Shown one piece after another: positions 22,701 through 36,100 of a stretch of 64,000 nucleotides of DNA. The notes under the pieces were generated by a model. It worked only from the letters and a program-made list of their open reading frames with translations, made no database searches and had not been told where the DNA came from. This DNA comes from Coturnix japonica (taxonomy: Eukaryota; Chordata; Aves; Galliformes; Phasianidae). The stretch covers positions 1,748,199 through 1,812,198 of the forward strand of contig NC_029543.1 of NCBI RefSeq assembly GCF_001577835.2, in the 5' to 3' direction. The translations under genes and the position numbers were made by a program. How positions within the stretch are numbered: position 1 is the first letter of the stretch; every line of letters starts with the position of its first letter.

Positions 22701-24336
22701 TTTCCTTGCAGGCCCGTCTCCGATTTCCCATCGACTACCCCTATTCTCCACCTGCGTTCAGGTTCTTGACCAAAATGTGGCACCCCAACATCTATGAGGT
22801 AGGTGTTCTGGAATAGCTTCATGTATTGGAACCACAGCTGACTGAGGCTTTTAGGACAGCCTGTCCTCTAACCTGAAACTGGTTCCAGGTTAGTCAGGCA
22901 TAAGGGCTCCATGCTTATGCAGCAAGGTCGTGGTGCTTGAGCTAAGGGTGGATGCAGAGTGGTGGCTTGCTGGGCCCTGCAGTGGAGCAGCTGCTGCTTG
23001 AAGCCATTGAGGAGCACCGGGAGAGCTGCGCCACGTGTTCAATGTCAGCTGGTGACTTGGCAGCCCCATCTGTATCATACCAGTAGTGTCAGGGTGTTGA
23101 TCCAATGCCTGAGAGTGCAGACAGCGTGGTAGCCTTTTCAATATCCCATTCGAGGTAACAAAAGCACAGGCTGGGACTTCCTCACATGTCTTAAGCCAAA
23201 GGAAAGAGCAGCCCAGGGTGCTGGGGCAGAGGATGAGCTGCTTCTGGGCCGTGCTTGGGGCAGCAGCCCCTACTAATGCTATTTTTCTATGTACTTTCAG
23301 ACTGGTGATGTCTGCATCTCCATCCTGCACCCACCAGTGGATGATCCACAGAGTGGGGAGCTGCCATCCGAGCGGTGGAACCCTACACAGAACGTGAGGT
23401 ATGGGCAGGGCTGGGGAGAGGGAGGGAGTGAGTGAGTGGGGACCTGTGGGAGGCTGCTGGCATCCATTGGGTTGCAGGCAGCTGCAGACCTGCCTTGGTT
23501 CTTACTTGCTTGTGTCTCTTGGCTGCCAGGACCATTCTTCTGAGCGTGATCTCATTGCTGAATGAACCCAACACGTTTTCTCCAGCCAACGTTGATGCCT
23601 CTGTGATGTACCGCAAATGGAAGGAGAGCAAAGGAAAGGATCGGGAGTACACAGACATCATCAGGTGTGTGGGGAGCTGGGCTGAGACCCAGCAGCATTC
23701 CTATAGACTTTGAGAGGGCTTAACTGAGCTGTGGTTGTGTTACATGGGATAATGAGATCCTGAGGGCGCAGCCCTGTTCAGTCTTATCTGCAGGCTCCTT
23801 GGGTAGAAGGATTCTGGCTCTGAGTGTGGCTCTCGAGGAGCGGTTTGGCTGTGTTACGTGCTCAGCTTTGTTGCTGATGTGAGCCCTGGCTCTTTTCAGC
23901 TCTAAAGCTGAGGGTGTGGGTATGCAGCACTGCATTGCTGCCAGGTCTGTGGTTTGGGGCTGGCCAACCTTAGCATGGCAACAGGGGCCCTCAGAGCATG
24001 GGACACTCCCAGTCCTTTGTGGTGAGTGAGTGTGAGCTGGTGCACAAGAGGGAAAAAGAGCTGCATCCCCAAGCTGTGCTGTGCAAAGCCCCTGTTCTCA
24101 CCTCATCTGCTTCTCCCCCCTCCAGAAAACAAGTCCTGGGAACAAAAGTGGATGCTGAGCGGGATGGCGTGAAGGTCCCCACCACACTGGCAGAGTATTG
24201 TGTAAAGACCAAGACTCCGGCCCCAGATGAGGGCTCAGACCTCTTTTATGATGACTATTACGAGGATGATGAGATGGAAGAGGAAGCAGACAACTGCTAT
24301 GGTGATGAGGATGACTCTGGCAATGAGGAATCTTGA
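19761..24336 (+). CDS. CDC34: Ubiquitin-conjugating enzyme E2 R1, 5 exons
   Basis: Exons: 19761-19937, 22712-22798, 23301-23398, 23530-23664, 24126-24336; 235 residues against 236 in human. This E2 carries ubiquitin for SCF (cullin-RING) ligases and builds Lys48 chains on cell-cycle substrates in nucleus and cytoplasm. The UBC fold spans about residues 8-170. The catalytic cysteine is Cys93 in ETGDVCISIL, just after the E2 signature HPN. The CDC34-specific acidic insert HPPVDDPQSGELPSE follows the active site. The acidic C-terminal tail (YDDYYEDDEMEEEADN) docks to the cullin basic canyon. Only a handful of residues differ from the human sequence as I remember it. Intron 1 is 2.8 kb with no recognised element; the other introns are short. 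Confidence 0.97.
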
Positions 24337-25012
24337 TGGCCCTCTGGCACTGCAAAAAAAAAGTGCTGTAAACTACTGAATTTTACCTCAACTAGGACGA
24401 ACTGGTTTGAATTTAGCATCTGTCAGCCCTGAAATTAACTCTACCTCACAGGGAGACTGTTCTGCTGTTGTAAAGGAAACCCCACCTGCTGTCATTGTAA
24501 AGGGGGGGGAGGAAGCAAAAAACAGAAACAAACCCTATTTTATGAACTCATGGAGAGGGGGGGTGGGTGGGAATGGGAAAAGTCGTGTTGGGGGTATTTG
24601 CAAATGCACAAAAAGCAGGGAGCTTGTGCTTCTGGCTGGGTTGAGGAGTTATGGGGAAGCTGGAGTTGTTTGGACACGATCAGCTCTTTTTGTGGAGGCT
24701 GTGAAGCTGGTGAGTGGTCGCTTTGGTAGAAAGCATGTAAGATTTGCTGTGGCTTTCTACAGTCATTAAACTGGCTGAATAGGAAGGGCTGCAGGATGGG
24801 CACAACTGCCCCCTTCCCTGGGGCAAGGTTGTCCTGCCTGATTTAGGACTGTCCCCTGTGGGACCCTTTTTCTGCCCTTCCCACACTGCTAGGGCACAGG
24901 TCTGGACTGTTTGTAGCTTTTAACTAGTTAAAGGGATGGGATAATTTGGAGTCCTTTCTGCTTCTGTTTGTTGTTTTGTTTTTATTTTTCCTCTTTTTTT
25001 TGGAAACTATTT

Positions 25013-25018
25013 AATAAA
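25013..25018 (+). terminator. CDC34: Polyadenylation signal of CDC34
   Basis: AATAAA after a T-rich run gives a 3' UTR of about 700 bases. ATTAAA near 24765 could be a proximal alternative. GTGTGGGTGCCTG follows as a GT-rich downstream element. Confidence 0.75.
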
Positions 25019-26537
25019 GTAGTTTAAGGGAACAGCTGTGTGGGTGCCTGAGGCCAACTTTGGATGAGCTCAGGCTGCAGATGGATGGTGGGGTTGGGAG
25101 GGTTCCTCCAATAACCCTCATCTCTCCTTCCCTCTGTAGACTGGGGAGGTTTAACCCAGAGAGTTTGATGTGCGCAGGCAACTCTGTGTGCCCCAGACCT
25201 GCCCAGGCATCACCCATATGCCTCAACTTGGAGCAATGCCCTTTTGCTGCCTGGTTTCTTGCTGCTTTCTCTGATGTGGGTGCAGCTGGGCAGCACCCCA
25301 AGCCCTGCAGGCCAGGAATGGCCAGGTTTGTGTGCCTTGTTAGGGCTGTGTTGGCCTCTGCCCTGCTCCAACCTGTGCCTCATTGGGGTGGATGGGGGTG
25401 GGGGGGGAAGCACTGCTGCTTGTTTCTTGGGGCTGGGGCCTCTGTGCTCCACAACATCAAATCAGTAATGAGCAAAACTTCCCATTGCATGACATTGTGT
25501 AAACTGGATAAGGATTTGACTGACTGCTATGCCCGCACATGGTCAATGCACGTGCATTGCTGCCTGAGGAAATGAGGTTAAAAGGTGGATAGGATTATTA
25601 TCACTTTAATGGGGCTAGCACAGGGCAGCACCAGCTTGAGCTGCAGCCTCCAGATCAACCAACCCTTTGCTTTTCCTAGGGGCTGCTCTGTGCATTGCAA
25701 GGGTGTATCCTACACACAGAGGGAGTCTTGGTGCTCCTACAGTGCAGGTGAGGAAAGCAAATAGATGGGAAGGGGGCAGCCGGGCAGGACGTGGGGTTAT
25801 AGTTGAATTCAGAGCTTTGAAGAGGAACTTGAAGAGGATTCAAGAGTTTACAAGAACAAGCATCTCCCCACAGGGAGCACTGCAGGGAATGGCGTCAGTG
25901 GCTGCATTGTTTGAGTATTTCCTGCCCCCCCTCCATCCATCCTGCAACCTCTGCCCCCTGTTAGGTATGAGCTCTGGGGTTGGTTCAGCTGAGGGTGGGA
26001 GAAGGGGGGGGCTCATGGATGGAGCTGCTGCCCTGTGCAGGGCCCCATGCTGTGCTGATAGGAGCAGAAGCACCTGCCCATGCTGCGTTATCGCCTGGTG
26101 CTTATCAGGGAGCTTCAGCTGGGCTGGAAATGGGGACTCTGAGCCCAAACATAACCCAGAGCAAATGGAAGATGCTGTGTTGGCTGAGAGCCGTATGGTG
26201 GGAACCCATTGCTGCCAGCCGGGTCCTGGCGTGCTGTGCTGCTGGTTTGCCTTGGCAGGAGCCGTGCTGTTGTTCTCAGGCCTCTTTTGTCTCTGATTCA
26301 CCCCCTGGGCTGGGGAAACGCTGCCTGGTTCCCTTCCCACGTGCTCAGTCGTGGCCCCAGTTCACCCCGATGCCTCCAGCGTGGCCATAGGGACACTTAG
26401 TTCTAATTGGGGACCCCATGGCCCCCCACAGCCCCTATGGCCCTGCAGGTCCGGCTACATAGAGACCCCTGAGGCCATAAATACTGAGGTTTGAGGTCAG
26501 ATAACAGCTCTATGGGGTGTCTCCTGGGCTCCTCCAC
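25019..26537. other. Intergenic stretch between CDC34 and BSG
   Basis: No gene is recognised. In human the serine protease gene GZMM lies here. I looked for the family landmarks (a TAAHC-type histidine motif, GDSGGP, and an IIGG-type N terminus) in the reading frames and saw none. Frames up to about 210 codons are open but have no family resemblance. Confidence 0.6.
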
Positions 26538-26676
26538 CCAGCCCCATAGGCAGCCCCATTCCCAGCCCCATTAGCAGCCCCATTCCCAGCCCCATTCTAG
26601 CCCTATTCCCAGCCCTATTAGCAGCCCCATTCCCAGCCCCATCCCATCCCTATTCCCAGCCCCTTCCCATCCCCGC
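26538..26676 (+). repeat. Short C-rich minisatellite
   Basis: About ten imperfect copies of CAGCCCCATTCCCAGCCCCA, with TTAGCAG and CTATTCC variants, end just upstream of the BSG CpG island. Confidence 0.9.
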
Positions 26677-26719
26677 TGTGTTGGTACAGGGCAGGTTTAG
26701 GGTCAGCCGGAGTTTGCCC

Positions 26720-27115
26720 GTGGGCGCACAGCGCTACGCAAACAGCGTAAGACCAAAGGGCAGCCCGCTGTTACGCCGCCGTTCTCCCTCCGCGAATGGC
26801 GTAACGGGAGCGCGCCTCGCTCGGGGCCGCGCATTGCCTCCCTCGGATTCCTATTGGCTGTGCGCCTCAAGGTGGGCGGAGCCACAGCTGGACCGGCGCG
26901 AACCGGCTCTCCCCGCAGTGAACGCGAGGTAAAAAGGCGCAATCTGAGCCCTTCATTGTGATTGGTCAGATCTAGCCGAGAGGGCGGGACAAAGCTCAGA
27001 TGCTGCAACGCTATTGGTAGAGGGATCTGTCAGTGTGGGCGTGGTCACGGCGCTCCGTCCTTCCCCTCAGGTCTTTATAGTGGGCGGTGCGGGGAGGGAC
27101 GGAGTGCGGGCCGAG
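26720..27115 (+). promoter_or_regulatory. BSG: BSG CpG-island promoter and 5' UTR
   Basis: The stretch is CpG-dense with three inverted CCAAT boxes (ATTGG near 26853, 26961 and 27013), a GGTGGGCGGAGCC GC box near 26871 and a TTTATAG box near 27074. The start codon sits in GAGATGGCGGCGG, a YY1-like context. Confidence 0.65.
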
Positions 27116-30100
27116 ATGGCGGCGGGGGCGGATGGAGCGTGTGCTGTGATGGTGCTGCTCGTGATCGGCTCCATGGCGGCAGGAGGGGATGCTACAGGTG
27201 AGGAGCAACGGGAGGAGCGGGCGGGAGGGCTGGGAACGGGGCTGGGTGTGAGCCATATAGGGTAGATTAGGGATGAGCGCTGTGGGGCCCTCAGACACCG
27301 GTAATGGGGGGCGGCAGCTGTAGGGGCTGGATGTATAGGAGGGATCTATGGGGTCCCTATGGGAAGGATCTATGGGGTCCCTATGGGGTCCCTATGGGGC
27401 TGGATGTATGGGAGGGATCTATGGGGTCCCTATGGGAAGGATCTATGGGAAGGATCTGTGGGGTCCCCTATGGGAAGGATCTGTGGGGTCCCTACGGGGT
27501 CCCTATGGGATCCCTATGGGAAGGTTCTATGAGGTCCCTATGGAAGGATCTATGGGGTCCTTATGGGCTCCCTACGGGCAGGATCGATGGGGTCCCTACG
27601 GACAGGATCTATGGGGTCCCTATGGGCTCCCTACGGGCAGGATCTATGGGGCCCATACGGGTTGGATCTATGGGGCCCATATGGGTTGGATCTATGGGGT
27701 CCCCTATGGGAAGGGTCTGTGGAGTCCCTTTGGGGTCCCTATGGGGTCGGGGCCGGCCGGGCTGCTCGATCTCCCTGCTGTTCGGCACGTTCGCTGTAGG
27801 GCGGGGCTGTACCCGGTCCATACCGGGGGTGGTGGGAGCTGCCCCTTGTCCGGTGCCGCCGCTCCGCCTCCGTTCCGACCGAGCAGCCCCATCACGGAGC
27901 TCCCCGGAGCGGCTGGGGATGGATGGAGCGGAGCCGTTCCGATCTGTGAGTTCCCTGCCTTAAACAACGGCGTAACTCATCCGCTCCTCCCTCTGTGTGG
28001 CTTTAGGGAAGGAATAGCGGCTCTTAAACCCTTAAGGATGTTCACATGGAGCTTAAGTTGATAATCCCTTTCCACAAGGAGGGTCGGTGCCTGGTGCCCT
28101 CGAGTCGTTCGGTTTCTTCTCCGTTCTCAGCCTCACGCTGTGATTTCTCACCTCTTCATGGCACACAAACGCGATCTGGGTTCGTTTGGAGCCTCAGGGT
28201 TTGACTCAGCCCCGATAGGGATGGGATATGGGGGCTGAATGTTGCCCTATGTTGATGCTGAAACATTGATGCTGAATTCCAGGCTACAAAGTTACTGCGG
28301 CTTTCCAATTGAGCTGGAGGTTTTGGAGGAGCCTGAGGGTAGAAATGTCAGCCCAGGTGTTGCTCTACAGCAAAGAGAAGGTTTAAATTCCCCCCTGCAA
28401 TAACTGTAACCATAGGGGAGCAGGAGAGAGAATGGAGGGATGCTTTATTCCCAGTGTCTTTTGTATACAGCTGGATGGATGGGAGCTGGCACTGATTGCC
28501 TCCTGTCTATGTGTGCCCTTAGGCAGGGCTTAAAGGGAACATTCTACCCTCACCGTGTTGTTTTTACCCCTCTTCTCCGAGCAAACCCATCAGATAATGA
28601 GGGTCCATTGCACTGAGATGCTGCCTTTAGGAGATAGGAGTGGGTAGAAATGTGGGGTCATTTTGTGGCTGTTTATTGAGTGTGGATGGGCTGATTTCTG
28701 GGCGTTGCTGGGGTCTGTTTGGGATTTAAGCCTTTGTGGGGGTGGGCCGGGTGTTTCTTGTTTTCCTCCTTTGCTTTTGACAAAGAATTGAAGTGTGGAG
28801 AAGCTGCTTCCAGCCCTGCAAACCCAAGGTGGGAGGACCTGCCCTGCAGGCAGCTGCTGTTAGATCTGCAGTGTTAAAGGATGTGCCTAATGAAGCCCCT
28901 TTCCTTGCTGTAGTGCAGCAGAGGTTACTCTTCAAACCAACCAACTGGAGGGGTAAGGGAGATGGAGGAGGAGGAGGGGAGGGTTCTCTGCAGCCTCTGA
29001 ACTGCATCGAGTGCCCTTTAACTCAGAGCACATAACCTTGCAGCAGCTTGTTTTATCAGCCTGCTGTAATCACCTTGTAGCTGTAAAACACTCACACACA
29101 CCCCAAAATGAAACCAAATGGAGACCAATTGCTGCTTATTAGCCCTTCTTTTGAGTCAGGCTGTAGTTAATGGGGACAGGCTTCTACATGTGCTGGTGTT
29201 GATGCCGTGGCTCTTTGCAATGAGATGGTTGGGAGCATTTAATCCCTGCAATGTGATGCACAAAACCGACCCTATCACTCCTACATCTCTTGCTTTAAAA
29301 CAAAGCAGTTCAAGATCATCATCCCGGTGTCCCTGTTATGTTCTTATAGTCCTTTCATGGCTTGGAAACTGCTGCAAAAGTGTTTCTGAATGGTGCATTT
29401 TAGAAGCAAACTGCAGTGCTGTTGTTGACACAAAATAGCAGCAGCCTCCCAGGCTGCTCTGACCTCTGTTTTAAGGTGCCTTGGTTTTAAATATCAACTG
29501 TCTGCCTAAAGCTGCCTTGTATCCTATGAGGTCAGAGCTCTCCTTGCTTCTCCAGGCACTTCTACTCCCTGCAAACCTCTGAAGTTTCAGTATAGAAAGC
29601 TAAATTTTCCCCTTGACAAACCTACCTTGCAGGCTCCTTTGTGTTTGTCTTGAGGGAACTTGGTTTCATAATGCCAGCTCCTTTCTGTGCTCATAAAACC
29701 AGCCATGAGATGGCACGCTGAAATGTCCTAAGGCACATAGAAACAAACAACAGCCCCAAACCCATCTCTCTCATGCCCACGTGGGGCCGCCTGTATTGAA
29801 GCTGCTTAATAACAGCCAACTAATTTCCTGGGGCTGCTCTTGTTCTGCACGTTTACTGCTGGCAGTTCTGGGAAGAGCAACCTGCAGTCAGCTGCAGGAA
29901 ATACGTATTGCAAAGCTCCCTATTTCCTCTGGAACCTCATTGGGGTTGACACGTAAGTAACACTGACTCCTCAATGCCTTTAATGCAGTGATGCTGAGCT
30001 TCCTGCCCCCTCCAGGGCCTCTTTTCCCCACCACCACCCTGTGCTGTGATGATTTGGGTAGCCTGGGGCTGCTGGATGTGGCTGATAGTTGGTGTTTGGC

Positions 30101-33100
30101 AGCTGATATCAGAGCCCTGCGTTGCTTTAGCTGCAACCTTTGGACCGTCTGCTCTCAGACACGGACCCCTGGAGTCAATAAACACGTTGTATATTTCTAG
30201 GTGTTTGGTTTTAGCCTGTTTTATTACTGATTTACTGCTGCAAAGCTGGCTTGTCCGGGGGGGTGAAAAGTCTCATCTTGCTGTCTTGGGGTGAGAAATG
30301 CCTCTGTGCAGTGTGAAATCCACACAGCTGATGATATTCTCACCTTGGGGAGGTTGGAGCAGGACTTTAGATCCCCCCATTGCTTTCCAGCGGTGGTGTT
30401 CAAGCAAGGAGCCATGCTTAGCATGCTCAGTGTACCCATAGAGATGCATACAGGGATGTGCTTTTCCTGCTGCTGGGAGGCAGGGCTGGCTCTGTGCATG
30501 CAATGTGCATGGCCTCACTTTTCTCCCAGGCCTGGAGGGGACACCTCACTGTAAGGAGATGCAAAGGATTCCCTTGTGGAAGAGCATTCCTGTTTGCATA
30601 GCTGGGAATACAGCTGTGCTTTTGCAATAGGAAATCTTGCTTGTGGTGGAACAGCTTGAACTGAGAGCCATAGAATAAGGGGAGGGAGAGCAGGCAGGCT
30701 CTGATCCGAGGCTTGTTTGTGGCCTTCTCTCAATGGCTGAGTTTTTGCTTGTGGCAGGTGGGATTCTTGCTTTGCACTAACACTTTGCACTAATACCTCT
30801 TCAACTCGTAGCTGGTTTTATAAAGTCACCGCTGTCTCAAAGGAGACTGACTCAGGACAGCGTCGAGTTGCACTGCGAGGCCGTTGGCAATCCCATCCCT
30901 GAGATCCAGTGGTGGTTTGAGGGTAACGAGCCCAATGAGACCTCTGCTCAGCTCTGGGATGGCGCGTGGCAGGACCGGGTCCAAATCAACGCCACCTACA
31001 ACCTTCACTCTACCAGCACCATCATCATCGCAAACCTCACCAGCGAAGACTCGGGCACGTATGAGTGCAGGGCAAGCAACGACCCTGATCGCAACCACTT
31101 GTCGAAGAGCCCTAAAGTCAAGTGGATCCGCTCACAGGCCAACGTTCTGGTCATCGAACGTGAGTGGCCATCCCAAGGCCTTGGCACTTGCTCGGACACC
31201 GGTGTCTTGAGTCTCCTGCCATGTTCACCCTTGCACCCGTGGCTCCCAAAAGTCCCCTCCTCACCTTCTCACCCCGGCTGTAGAACCGAGAGACATCCTC
31301 CCCCCCAACCTCCCCTTGTCCCTTCTGTCATCTCCTCCACCACCTCTGGCTTGACCTCAAATGGCCCTGCTCAAAAAGGGTTGTGACTTCCCAACCAAAA
31401 AGCCATTCTGTGATCCCGTGCCTTTTTTGTGGAGCCAAAGAACCTGGACCGTGCTGCTTATCCCCGAGTGCCTCTGTGCCCCAGTGCTGGCTTAGAGAAT
31501 GTGAGAGCCTTGGTTCTGCTGGTAGAGTCTGCCCTAACCACCACTGATAAACCAGCCCCTTCCCTGCACCTCGTGCAGCCTCCTCTCCTCTCGACAGCCT
31601 TGCTTTAAGCTCGCTTTCCTGCTTAGTGATTCAAGCTGTGGGAACCAAATCAATCTGCTTTTATAGTTGTTTCTGGTGATGCAACCGTTTTTGAAGTGGC
31701 CGTGTCTGTGTGCGACTCTTTGAGTGTGGGGAAGCTGCTTGTGTTCTGGGTATAAGCAGTTCCCTCTGCTTCCAGAGCCAACAGGCTACTGCTTTCTGAC
31801 TAATAGAAACCTAAAATGGGATCTAAGATCCTACTGAGGCTTTATCACGAAGCAAAATAGTGTTCTCTCCAGTATAAGTTATGGAAAGCTCCAGCTGAAC
31901 CTTCTTGAAGGGGAATGCAAAGAGGCAGGAAACCAAAAAGCCTGTTAGCCCTGTGCTGAAATCCATCTTTCTTGGAGATAAAGCTGGGTGTAAGGGTAGG
32001 AAACATGAAGGGTAGGTAGTGCCATAGGGGCTGTGTAATGGTTCTGCTAATGGCAGCTGTTGGAGTGCCTCCTTTGAGGAGCTGATGTCTGAGTCATTTT
32101 GTATTGCATAATTGACTGTTTCTTGGCACATGGGGCTCCAGGACCTTTTGGAGTCGTGGTTCTATGTGTGTATTTTTTCCCCCTCGAGGGAAATCTCAGT
32201 GCAACTTTTTGGGCTGCATCAGCTGATGCACTCAGCGTTTGCATAAGGGCTTCTTTCTTATTACCCCCTCCCATAGAGGGCTTTGGCTGCCATAGGTTAC
32301 ACTGCCTGCAGGCGTATAGATCTGCTCAGGCTGTGGGAGGTGCTGGCGCTCAGCAGGCAGCCTCTGAAAGCAGAGAGCTGTGCTGCTGTTCCCAGCAGGG
32401 CTTTTTCCATCTCTCATGGAGCTCTGAGAGCTGCACCCATTGAGGTTCCCAACCCGGAGTGCACAGCAGCAGCTCTGCCCCACTACGAGCAGCTGTAGCT
32501 CAGCACCCCAGTGTTGCTAGGGGGACTCTTGTTGGACTATAAGTTGACAACATCCATCAGGTCTAGTGAGAAACTGATGCTCAGGTAAGTGATGGAGGCA
32601 AGGAGCTGTGTTCTTTAACTATTTACATTCAAGTTTCTTGGGCAGGTGCTTGAGAACACGAATAGCAGATGTTAACTTCTCTGTATTTGCTCACCAATAG
32701 GTCCGGTGATCACAGGGCAGTACATCAGCTCTGCTGGCAAAGTGATCCTCAGCTGTAACATGAGTGCACCTCCCACCCCCATCAAGGGTCACAAATGGAT
32801 GCTGGGAGACAAGACACTAAAGACAGAAGAAAGCAATTCAAACTCTTACATCAGTTACACGTAAGTGTCAGGAGCAAAAGCAGATTCTTATCTACACGGT
32901 GGTTGTTTCTGAAGCTGGAGATGATTAATATTTCCCTAACCCAATCCTAAGTGCTTGCAAAAAAGACAGTCTTACACTTGAAGGCCTCGTGGAACAGCAC
33001 ACTCTAGTGTTCTCTGCATGATGCTTTGACATGCATTACTCTGCTCTTGCACAGCAAGCAATGGAGTTGCCTGCTCCGAAAGTGTTTGCAGGTCGTGGCT

Positions 33101-36100
33101 GAGCAGATGTGGGAATAGTGGCCTTATTGTGGCGGAGCAGTGAGCCTTCCTTTCTGATTACAGTCAGGCCTGGCTGGCACTGACCCAGCAGCTGTAGAGG
33201 CATCATGTCCTTTTGTATGGCAGTGCCGACGTGCCTGTCTCCCCATAGCAACAGGGAGCTGAACAAGGATTAAAGTATTTATAACCCAGCCTCCCTCGTG
33301 TGACCTCAATTCCTTAGCTGAGTGGTTTTTGGAAGTGGGAAGCTCCGTGTGCAGCAGAGCTAACAAACAGTCCGTTGTCCCATTGCAGCCGTGGACTGAA
33401 ACTTTGCTGGCTCCTTTCATTGAGGGTTGGGTATTAGGGAGCTGCAGAATGAGGGGTTTGTTGCAGTCGGCATAATCCACTAAATCTCACTGCAGTGACT
33501 TTGCAAAGAGCTTTAATGTGCGGGGAGGGAAGGGCAGAGAGCAGGGCTGCAATGGGTGCATGATGCTGCATAAACTGCCTATAGAGGAGGGTGCTGTTCA
33601 GGTGTCCTGCAGGGGTCTGCTTCTGTATGTCTGAAATTACACTGCTGACTCATTCACCATCAGGGTGCTCATAGGATGACCTGTTTTGTTTTGATAGGAT
33701 CGAGGGGAAGGTTGAAGATCACTCTGGTGTCTACGAATGCATCTACGAAACAAACCCAGTGGCAAAAGGAAACGTGTCTATAGAAGGTAACGTGGTCAGT
33801 TTGCTTTTGTGGCTGAGGAAGGGAGTGGGGAAGCTGTGCTCTCCTGGTCTTTACCAATAAGGATTCAGTGTCTACTTGGGAATTAACAGGTGCCCTCTGA
33901 GACATCTCCATTTTATCAAGCAGCTGAAGCATCTGTAGGGTCACCCTGAAGCCCTTGCTGTGTTCCCACAACAGTGATGGAAGGGGATGGCACCTACAGG
34001 TCCAACCTATCTGAGCCTTTCCTGAAGCAGCTTGATGTGCTTTCCTCTTTGAAAATGTCAGATGTTGGGTGAATGATGGGATCAGGACCCACTATAATGA
34101 GCCTCTTAAACTGAAGGGAAGCCTTATGAGCGATCAGACTTTGATGCTGGCCAGGTGGATTGCAAGGAGTACAAGTCATTTGTAGGGAGGTGTCTCATTT
34201 CTTTTTGTTTCTTACTGCAGTTCCACCCCAAGTTGTAGCATACAAGAAGTCTGAGCATGGCAATGAGGGGGACACAGGCGTGATGATCTGCAAGAGCCCT
34301 TCCTACCCCCCTGTTGACACCTGGACCTGGTTCAAAAGCGATCAAGGGGTAAGTGCTCTGATTTGTTGCCCCCCCCTCAGCTCCCTTCTGCTCACCAAGA
34401 GGGCAGAGGGCCTCTTCCCATCAGAATTAGTTAAGTCAGAGTATCCTTTATGCTCAGTGCTGTGGCAAGGAGGACTTCTGTAGTGACAGCGCTGCATGAT
34501 GAGCTAGCAGCTCCCCTTGTGCCAGCCCTGATGTTCTCTTTTCCTCCCTCTTAGCCCATCGTCAATGGTACCGGCCGCTACATTATCAAGTCCAGTGGCA
34601 ACAAGACAGAGCTCCGCATTCTTAAACTGAGCATTGAGCAGGATACAGGTGACTACCACTGCAATGGTACCAACCTGAAGGGCCCTGGAAGTGCTACAGT
34701 GAATCTGCGCGTCCGCAGCCGCCTGGCAGCTCTATGGCCCTTCCTGGGTATCGTGGCAGAAGTTCTGGTTCTCGTCACCATCATCTTCATCTATGAGAAG
34801 AGGAGGAAGCCAGATGAGGTTCTTGATGGTAAGAGGAGGCTGAGGTTGAATCTTCCTGGGGACACAGAGTAGCCTGTGGGGTGGAGGCAAGTAGTTCTCA
34901 TGGAGAGCTCTGACTGTGCTTTGTCAGGTAGGCATTCAGTGTGAGGCTGCCTTTCAGGAACACTTCTTATCTAAGCATGGTAGCCTTTACCCAGCACTTT
35001 GTTCAGCTCCTTCACAAGGATGGGGCTTTATCTGACCATTAACATGCTGGAGAAACCAATTAGTAAAAAACAGGCTGTGTCAGTGCTTCTATTAATACCA
35101 GGCTTAGTTTAACTGCAGCTCATGAATCTGTTCTGGGCTCTCAGATTCACACATCCTGACTCCTGGGGACTTCCTCCATGCATAGTGTTATCTTTAATCT
35201 GTTCAGAAAACATGGCTCCTCCCTTTCCTTATCAGTAGGAATCTTCATTGTGTTAACCAGCTTTTCCTTCCTTATCTGATCCCATTAACAATGAAGTATA
35301 GATGCTTGGTATCCTTCCTGTTTGCTAGGTCAATCACTTCAGCCCTTTGCTGGGGAGCAGCACACATCAGGTGCACTGAGTGCTATGAAAGGGGAAGCAG
35401 AGAGACTAGGACTAAATGTTCCTCCCCTGACTGTGGGAGCTTCAGGAATTCAACTCAAGGCAGTTTTGTGAGTGAATCTGTTTCCTCTGACAGCCCTGGT
35501 TGGAAGGCAGGTGTCTCATGTATAGCTGTGTCTCTGAGCAAAAGAAAAGCTATAACTGGTTCACAGAATGCTTTGGCTTCTGCTGACGTCAGCTGGGTCT
35601 GGGTCCTGTTTGATGCTGATCAGTCAGAGCTGTAGGAGATCCTTTAACAGATGAAGATGGGATGTGTGATGCTGAAAGGTCCTGACACCCTCCCACCCTC
35701 TGGCTCATCAGCCAGAGATCTTCAGCACTTGAGAACCTGAGCTTGTGGGCGAGGAAACAGCTCAGTATGTGACACCCTTTACAACAGGGCAATATAAAGC
35801 CCCCAAAATCTTTGTAGATTTGCCCTTCTTGAGAGGAGCTGACAGGAGGGGAGTGCTGGGCCAGCTCAGACAAATGCTGTTCCCCAGGCATATGGTAGTG
35901 GGCTGGCAATTCTCTATTACCCAGAGTGGGAAGTCTAACTTGGGTATGGCATAATATCCTTGCTGGTGTTATCTTTCCACTCTTTCCTCCCCTGCTGCTG
36001 GATACTAACTTGCCTGGTAAGAACTGGGAGGTGGCTCCAGCTGTGCTCCTGCATCATCCTCTCACCAGCTCTGTGTGCATATGTTGGGTCCGAGGCAGCC

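Noticed and set aside
25667-26296. 209-codon open frame between CDC34 and BSG
   Set aside because: No domain, splice context or family likeness. It was checked for granzyme motifs and none were found.
27304-28061. Two plus-strand open frames of 219 and 237 codons in BSG intron 1
   Set aside because: They are produced by the minisatellite, whose main unit is a multiple of three, so stops are absent by construction. There is no family resemblance.
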